Positions 57,088 to 64,000 of a stretch of DNA of 64,000 bases are shown here, in pieces; position 1 is the stretch's first letter; each line of letters opens with the position of its first letter. The notes beneath the pieces are model-generated. The model saw only the letters and a program-made list of their open reading frames with translations. It had not been told where the DNA came from and made no database searches. Both the position numbers and the translations under genes were made by a program. Origin of the DNA: Isoetes taiwanensis (lineage: Eukaryota > Streptophyta > Lycopodiopsida > Isoetales > Isoetaceae); NCBI GenBank assembly GCA_021234155.1, contig JAJEKV010000061.1, positions 5,700,653-5,764,652 on the forward strand, read 5' to 3'.

Positions 57088-58360
57088 CTATTGTGCTATA
57101 TAACTCTGAAACCAGGGAAAGAAGATCATTTTTGTTATATCACCAATTTCTGTCCTACTAGATGACCTGTTCCAGAAACGTTTTGGATCCCTATCCACTT
57201 CTTGCATCATTTTTTCCTGGTGCTTGCGGTTCCAATCTCTCTTTTTTTGCTTGACCAAGTTCTTATATTGTTTATAAACCAGAGGATTAGTGGATTTCAT
57301 GCACTCCCTTTTTGCCTTAAGGCAATCCGCATCAAACCATTTATTATGGCTTCTCCTCTTAGAGGGGATGTAGCCAAAGACATCTCAGTATCTTGACTAT
57401 GGCACTTATCAATCTGCTTTTTTTTTCTCTTCGGGGATTTACGTAAATGTATCTCCTCTAGTTTGGGTGCCAATGCATTTTCATATTTATCTGCCAAATT
57501 ATATACAAGTTTTACTTTTGGGGGAGGAGATAAAGCAGCTGTTTATTTCACAATATTAGCATTCAAGTGAAACATAAAAGGAATATGATCCAAATCTGGA
57601 TTTCTTTCTAGAAATGTGAAATCTGTTACATACCTGATTGCCTCTGGAACTCCAAGTAGAAGATCAATAGTACTATGTCCATTAGAGGGGTACAAATAAA
57701 AGCAGTTTATTTGTGCAAAATCTCGCAAGACCATTGAAAACAATAAAGTTAAAGGATTCACATAGATCAAGAACATGTGCACCCATCTTATTCTTTTTCA
57801 CGATTATCGGCAATTATTATGAGAACATGTCATCTGAATGTTCATTCAACCATAAAATGTTTCCTTCATCTAAAGCAATGATGCTTGTCTTGCGCCAATT
57901 CTTAGTTCAAGTCTCCGGTTATAAACACCTTTCCATTTTTGTGCGTATTTTGATATGTCTTACGCAAGATACATAAGAGGATCTTACGCACTCAATTCAT
58001 TAGTCCCATATATAGATCTTGGGATATGGATCCAAAGGAGCAAAATACACAATAGCTATGTAAATCCAGTCATACACGAAGATATTTTCAGCCGGATGTA
58101 CTCAAAAAATTTATCTTTGCTTACCCGGTGTATTTGAATTAGCTATATTCTTTTTTAATATAGCATGCAATACCGCCCTTCCTAATCTATTGTTACCTTG
58201 GCGTTCCATCTTGAATCTAGCAAAACAAATTCTGGTATATCCAAGACTCTATTGGTTTCATGTTCCCGGGTTTTCACAAAAGCAAGCACATCATGTTGGA
58301 AAACAAGCGCAGGATTCTTTGATTCTTGTATTCTCGCTCAAGCCATGTACATTCCAAACT
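57088..58360 (-). pseudogene. LINE-C endonuclease and linker remnants
   Basis: FRLVWNVHGL near 58350 resembles the endonuclease start (WNxxGL). A GDLN piece lies near 57925. FNGL-like and INCFYLYPSNGHSTIDLLLG then PDLDHIPFMFHLN (57690-57570) match the distal S-x2-D and DH motifs. The linker (57497-57088) is Lys/Arg-rich. Frames are broken throughout. Confidence 0.6.
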
Positions 58361-58780
58361 AAGCGAAAGGCCTGCATCCCTATGTATCCGGTGTCTAATC
58401 CCAATTTATTATTCACAATATAGGCATTTTTTACCTTCCTCTTTTCGGTTTTCTTACCTCGTCTAACAACATTTTCGTTCTTTTTTGTTCTTTAGCGAGT
58501 AAGATCATCATTAAGCCATATTTTATGACCTTTGAGATGACTTCGTGTTTGCATAACACGTGTTCTTGTTTCCACATTCCCAAATTTCAGCAAGATTGGT
58601 CTTGATCGCCATCTATTCTCTTACCAATTCTTCTACAATGAATGTGTCGAGTTGGCAAGATGCATAATGTTACGGAAAATATAGCCTACTATTTACGAAA
58701 TATTTTCTCCTTCTTCCTCTTTGAGACCCACTACTAGTATATTTTTGGATCTTAATGCTTTATCCTCTGTTTTAATTGGC

Positions 58781-59047
58781 TCAGATTGAATATTTGATTT
58801 GTGCTATCAAAGCGATGCTGTCGCGGGGAGGAATGCCAAAACCTATTTCAGTTCCTTGGTTTTCTTGTAATTCCTCAATTTTCTCTTCTAGTTCATTGAT
58901 GCCCTTTTTGAGCTTATTAATTTCTTCATGTGCGGCCTTTACTTCTTCCTGGATGCCTTCAAGTTTCTTTTTAATTGCTCTTGTCTCATCTCTTGAAGCC
59001 TTCAAATCTGCGGCCATTACCGTTTGCTCTTCTCTTAATGCCTTCAA
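58781..59047 (-). pseudogene. LINE-C ORF1-like coiled coil
   Basis: An 88-codon segment of nearly uninterrupted heptads (ASRDETRAIKKKLEGIQEEV; EINKLKKGINELEEKIEELQ), comparable to the LINE-A ORF1 coiled coil. It lies at the expected place upstream of the endonuclease. No further domain is visible. Confidence 0.6.
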
Positions 59048-59494
59048 CTCATTTTATCATTTGTTTTCAAGTCAAGAGTTAATTACGAGAACAAGTTTGA
59101 GCAAATCAGGGCTTTCCTCGAAATACCTCCGGCATCAGCCAAGAAGAATCCGTATGAGAATCCTCTTACGCTATTTTTGTTTTTTTCCTTTGCCATGGGT
59201 TATTTGGAGATTTTGTTACAAGTTGGTTTTGTCGGTTATGCGCGGGTTAATACTACGACTTATCAGATTACGAGGTGAAATGGGCTGCGGTCTGCTTGAC
59301 CTCGGTCTGCGATAGCGACCCAGCATTCCTAAAGCGAACCCTCTCGGACACGTGTGTTTCAGCTGTAACCTCCTGTACTTTTCATTACGTAAATAGCGCC
59401 TAGGGTTGAGCACCATATCTGCCGGTTTTGAAAATTGGCAATAACACAATGAATAATATAAAGCTAAGTACCCATGGATGGAATTGGGTTGCAT

Positions 59495-61317
59495 TTGAGC
59501 TTAGTAGCGAGGAGATCGAGACATGAAAAAAGCTGGCGAGAATAATCATAAGTAGTAAGAATATGCATTGTTTGAATAATTGTCTAATGTGAAATTATAA
59601 GGATTGGGATAAATATCTTTCTTAGCTCATGGAGATGGGGCTAATGAAAAGTAACTTATACGGATGTAGAAGCGTCAAAGACCCCGACGACATCAAGGAT
59701 TTCGGCATCAAGTTATGCGCGTGGATCTTGAAATAGGAATAAGCGGTCATCGATATCAAGGATTATTGAGATTGAGAGGGGTCCACATTGGTACAAAGAG
59801 AGCCATGTGAAGCTTGGGGGTTTACGAATGTGGCTATAGCATGAAGTCTTGCTAGTCACAGTGCATAACTCTAAGTTTCTAAGTTGTTGCATTGTATTTT
59901 TATCAAGAGCATCATAGTGTATAAGCGTTATGGAACATTGAATTCCTCATAAGAGGATGATTTTGAGGTAAGTTTTTTGCATTATAGAAGATGTTAGTAT
60001 CTTTCCTTGATCGATGCTTGTTATATAGGTTTTGGAGCTACATCAATAGCCCGGTCGGGGCTCGTAACTTCCTCCATATGTTTTGGATTGTGATTATGAT
60101 CTTCACCAATGGAGTTAAGCTACCTCGGCAATGGCAAGATCTAGGCACATGTTTAGTAAATATTGTAATGAACTTCGTCTTGGTCTTTGCATTGTTCCAC
60201 TATTGTCTTGGTAGTTACCTCTTGGATCCTCAGGTGTCGGCCTTCTAGGTTAGGTGGCCTAGGTTGCTCAGAGCATGCTCATGTTCATCTATGTTTCTCC
60301 ACCCAGATATTCTTGTGCTATGTGACCACGCGAGCGTGGTTCTCACGGCGGGGATGCTACATCACCTACGTGACTCCATGGTAAAGAGGTCCTCCGATTT
60401 TGGGCGATGAGGTGGGAAGGGTATCGCATCACGGGTTCACCCCACCAACTCATGGCGGGGCTCGGAATGTGGTGGGCATTTCTCACGCTAAAGGGGCACG
60501 CATGTAAGAATTTTGTGAGCTTCCCATTGTCACGGAGCTATGTGTCATGATGGTTTGGTATTTTTTTTACTATGTCTTTGCTTCTAATGTTCATGTTTGG
60601 TATTTACTTGGATTATGTTGTCATTGTCTTATGCTTGTACTCCATGGGATTTTCCGTTTGTGTTTGTGCTTATCCAAGATTTCAGTATTTCCATGCATCT
60701 GCGAGGCAGCCGGGGATCCCCACTTAGTCCGCGAGGACTAATCCTAGTGAGTGCATGTCGTGATGAAAGAGCAAGGGATGGCGGCCGATGTAGGCGAGGA
60801 TGCGTGGTTGAGCAGAAGCTTCGGGGTTGGGGTGTTATATTTGTTGAGAATAGTGAACTCTTTGGATGTTAACTTCATATAATTACATTGAATTCATAAG
60901 TATTTGCCCATTGAGTTTGGAGTACATAATTTCAAGCGTGCAAAGGAAGATTCAATTCTTCACCCTAACATCAACCTAGAATTAGTGCAAGATTGACAAG
61001 ATCACAGAGTTGCGGAGGTCAACTTCGATAGGCTCGTCACACTATCTAAAAAATAAAGCTTAGAAAACCAGCATCATGCGCAAGAAGGAAAGGGAAGCTG
61101 ATGAAGGGGTTACAGGAGGGTCAACTCAGGTGACCTGATCTTTTTCCTCTAAAAATAAAGCTTGAAACCGGCTGTCATAAGAAGGAGGAGGCGGTCAGTA
61201 AAAAAGGTATTTACCTGATCCGCCACCATGCATACCCTAGCATCGGCTGGCCCAGCGCTTACCCAGGCGGCAAGCAAGAAGGAAAAAGCTGAAATTCACA
61301 AACAAGGGAATTTTGAA
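59495..61317. other. Unassigned, CAG/CTG-poor; LTR-like in part
   Basis: No gene is supported. 60.4-60.85 kb has features seen in Gypsy-type LTRs (GCGAGGATGCGTGGTTGAG then GGGGTTGGGGTGTTATATTT), without a matching partner. A diverged direct repeat, AAAATAAAGCTT(A)GAAA, occurs at about 61048 and 61144. Between 59521 and 60480 I count only about five CAG or CTG words where about twenty would be expected. Confidence 0.35.
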
Positions 61318-61425
61318 AATAGAATAGAATAGAATAGAATAAGATGATTTTAAATCCCGCTTGGATAAATTATGGGACCCTTCAAAAATGACAATAATCT
61401 GTGGATTAAAACCCAGAAGGAAAAA
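61318..61425 (-). mobile_element. LINE 3' tail fragment
   Basis: Four to five AATAG pentamers (61318-61342) followed, on the minus strand read backwards, by GGGTCCCATAATTTATCC, GGGTTTTAATCC and GTTTTTCC. These are the same ordered blocks as the 3' UTR of the LINE fragments in the tandem array. Only about 100 bp is recognisable; this is a short, strongly 5'-truncated copy. Confidence 0.6.
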
Positions 61426-64000
61426 CAACAAAGTGACAAAACCCTTCTTGTGCCTTCTATATCTGAATTATCAGGGCAGTTCAATAAATCGTAGGACAAT
61501 GATGGTACATCCATAACTTCTCTCGGTATATTTTATTGTGGCTAATATTTTGTGTGCTAAATAATGAACTTATACCGCTCTAGGATATGGGCAAAATCTT
61601 TGGCCGAGACCTGGAGGGCGCGGCATTCATCCTCAATGGTGCCACTGGTGGCAACTGCTGGCAGAAGCCTTTGCTCTCGTTGCTTCAGGCCCGCTTTGTT
61701 TTGATATGTGCCCCATCTTGAGATGGGCTATAAGTCTGCTTGCTTCTTCATGGGCGAAAATTTGGGTCCCTTTCGTCTTTGGGTGGGCCTCTTGTGAGCC
61801 CTGGATTTGACTTCCATGGCGATGGTGTGCAGGAAACCGCGTGCGTGGGGCAGCCGTCGGAGCTTGAAGGCGCGTCGTCTGACAGGTGCGCGATCTGCAT
61901 CTGACACGGGCGCATCTGTTGCACCCGGTATTGAGAACCGCTGGGCTTTGCTTGTAACCATGGGGATTTCAGGCGTTGGGAACCATGCGGTGGCCGAAGC
62001 AATTAGACAAGCATGTGTCCGTATACAAGGCCGCACACAGGAATGGCGATGTAACAACGTTCCGTACGGCCATTCAGAGGGTGAAAGCCTCTCACAGATA
62101 GGATCTAGTATCGATTTATGGACACCTACCCGGGGCCAGTACTGAGGGCCTTACACTCGGGTCATTCAGGTGACAGGGATATCATGAGTTGCATACCCCG
62201 CCACAAGGATTGACTCGACGGGCTGGCTCAGTGAGCCTGGTGGCCCAGACTGGGTCTGCCAGCCAGTGTTACCGCATGGCATGCTCTTTCCTAACCCAAG
62301 CCATAACACGATCATCCCAGTGGGTGGTAGTTGCAGAACTCCCAGGTCCGTGCCCATGGTGAACCACCCCTCACCTGCGCCCACACAGTAAGTGAATGAG
62401 GGAGGCATGGTGACCAGGATGATCTGACTAAGCACCCTAGTTTTAGCCCAAATTAACTCCATGGGTGGGTAACCAAAAATGTCAAGCATCGAGTGGCCGT
62501 TAGTACCTCAGGAGTATAAGCGACATAAAGTGACATAATTGAGTTGGATTGTGATGCATGCAGGATACATCAGCGCACCTCCCATGCTCAGGAGCCGTCT
62601 TTCAGTTGATCGCTGGGCCCAAGGTGGCGGGAGGAGGGGCAAGCCCGGCGCGCTCAGTACTGGTGATCAAATATCGCTGGCGATCACGAGCTGAGCATGC
62701 CTCGTATAGCCTATACGTGCAAGTCAAGTTGACTACGCAGCATATCCCGCCAGCATCGCGTAAAACTGCCAAAATCCGCGAAGGCAGCGATACCGGATGC
62801 CGTGATTCCACCATATCCTCAATCATTAAATGTGAAAGTCAATGGTTGAGTAATTTGGGCCCGGGAAACACACGTGTAAAACTCGCTTTTGCATCCATTT
62901 TCCTCTGCCATATCAATTGTTGTAAGGATGCGGTAATAGTTTTCAAAGTGAGCCATAATAAAATGCAATTAAGTTGGCCAGACATTGTGGTCCCCAGCAG
63001 CATAACAGGCTGGCATCTGCCCATTGGTCCCATTGGAGCCTTCGCATTGCTTCAGTGGTCTCAATGAGCTTACATCAGGCCCATTCCGGAGGGTCCGCCA
63101 TCTAAATCATTGCCTTCTCAGTAGCTGGAGGCAGTTGTGAATGTGATTGTCCCTGATATTGGAGCCATGCCTATCTGTCCAGATCTTCAGGCCCCGGCCA
63201 GGTGTGGTGACCAAATCTTGGCACATTGCTCTGGCGGTGTTCCACCGCTGGGGCTGTGGGGCTTGCTCAGTCCCAGCTCCAGTCTCTGGTGCTAGGCAGG
63301 AGCCAGGCTCCTTATTCTTTTGATGCTCTGCCGGTGGCCTTCCATTTCTTGAGAAAGGGCGATGTTGAAAGCGGCACCAGCCAGTGGGAGGGGTGGGATC
63401 AATGACTTGGGTCAGCCGTTGCAGGCTCAGGCCTCATCATCAAACCATACATTGTGGGGAGGAAGGTGAGGCTGGTATCCAGGGTTTGCAGTGGCAGCCT
63501 CTCAAGCATCTTCAGGCATTGTCAGTGAGTCAGAACTGATTATAAGAGTGTGAAATTTAAGCATTCATCAGATCAATACAAGCGGCTGGGCATGGATCAC
63601 TGGCATGGTAAATGATCCAGGGCGCGGTGGGCACCGGTGTGTTGAGGCGATGGTCGGGGCACCTCTGGCGGAGATACATGAATAAGGTGGTCAGTATCCG
63701 CTTCACCATCGGAGTGTTCGATGGAAAATGGTAACGGTGGGATCGTTCCTCAACGTGATTAATCACCACAACGGGCCTTCCCCCTTGGTTCCTCACAATA
63801 CTACAGTCGCGGCGGTGGAAAATGATAACCACATTACAAAATAGCGATCCGAATACTGTCGGCCCGGCAACAGCGCATGGCGAAATATGGCGTGGCTTTT
63901 ATGGAAGCTAGCGGCTTACCTCTGCGGAGTTCCATTGCCAGAAACGTCTCGCGATCCAAATTTGGGTTTCCGGCTCTGTGAGTGCATTAAAGTATTGACA
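61426..64000. other. GC-richer region of unknown nature
   Basis: Overlapping ORFs of 60-170 codons exist on both strands (longest 62558-63067, plus) but I recognise no domain and neither strand stands out. CAG and CTG words are frequent here, in contrast to the preceding kilobases. It might be captured or decayed retroelement sequence. No RNA gene or element end was identified. Confidence 0.3.

Larger units (their letters stand above)
54322..59494 (-). mobile_element. LINE-C, long non-LTR retrotransposon, heavily broken
   Basis: From right to left on the minus strand are an ORF1-like coiled coil (59047-58781), an endonuclease (about 58.35-57.5 kb), a basic linker (57497-57088), an RT (57000-56300), a connector (56113-55838) and a C-terminal Cys segment (54905-54429). 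A tail of about five AAATT pentamers ends at about 54322. At about 5.2 kb it is close to full length, but nearly every domain contains multiple frame changes and stops. CAG/CTG depletion suggests part of this damage is sequence error. Confidence 0.75.

Noticed and set aside
62558-63067. 169-codon ORF as a gene
   Set aside because: No domain, no splice context, and similar-length ORFs occur on the opposite strand; GC-rich sequence gives such frames by chance.

Overview
The window is nuclear DNA from a land plant with a repeat-rich genome. The evidence is one intact intron-containing gene of the plant TERMINAL EAR1-like (TEL, Mei2-type) family at 14.4-17.3 kb on the minus strand, set among Helitron, LINE, hAT-like, SINE-like and uncharacterised transposase-like sequence. 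No bacterial, organellar or viral operon is present. A fern or other large-genome seedless plant is my best guess. That rests on the TEL context and the style of the transposons; nothing in the sequence proves it.

Layout. 1-2848 (minus) is the Rep and helicase-start part of a degraded Helitron that runs off the left edge. Upstream of it lies a 207-codon ORF of unknown function (3545-4168). 5.3-9.4 kb is non-coding and mosaic: reshuffled direct repeats, including an 18-codon exon-like block present three times, a TTTCACAGACGC repeat, a purine-rich stretch and an AT-rich inverted array. 9.5-12.4 kb (plus) is a broken transposase-like gene resembling the DUF7869 family. 12.8-13.25 kb (minus) is an ankyrin-repeat relic. 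14.4-17.3 kb is the TEL gene, reconstructed here as five coding exons (857 residues). 17.3-21 kb is its upstream region and otherwise quiet.

21-25.8 kb is LINE-A (minus, near full length, frameshifted). 26.5-26.9 kb is a foldback element. 26.9-29.8 kb is LINE-B (minus, 5' truncated, catalytic Asp lost). 29.8-30.1 kb is a SINE-like element and 30.5-30.7 kb a minisatellite. 31.4-47.7 kb is a three-copy tandem array of a ~5.3 kb unit. Each unit carries a broken Cys-rich transposase-like gene, an unidentified non-coding module and a LINE 3' end. A displaced copy of the middle module alone (48.6-51.7 kb) is split by a 1,270-bp hAT-like element with a perfect 8-bp target duplication. 54.3-59.5 kb is LINE-C (minus, badly broken). 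59.5-64 kb has only LTR-like sequence, one LINE tail and unassigned DNA.

Most important caution. The differences between tandem copies fall largely on CAG/CTG and other CHG trinucleotides, as odd multi-base changes and not as C-to-T transitions. Some stretches (for example 59.5-60.5 kb) are almost free of CAG/CTG. This looks like systematic consensus error at CHG-methylated cytosines, so many stops and frameshifts in the repeats may be artificial. The TEL gene does not show this and reads cleanly. All family assignments are from reading translations by eye; no search was run.
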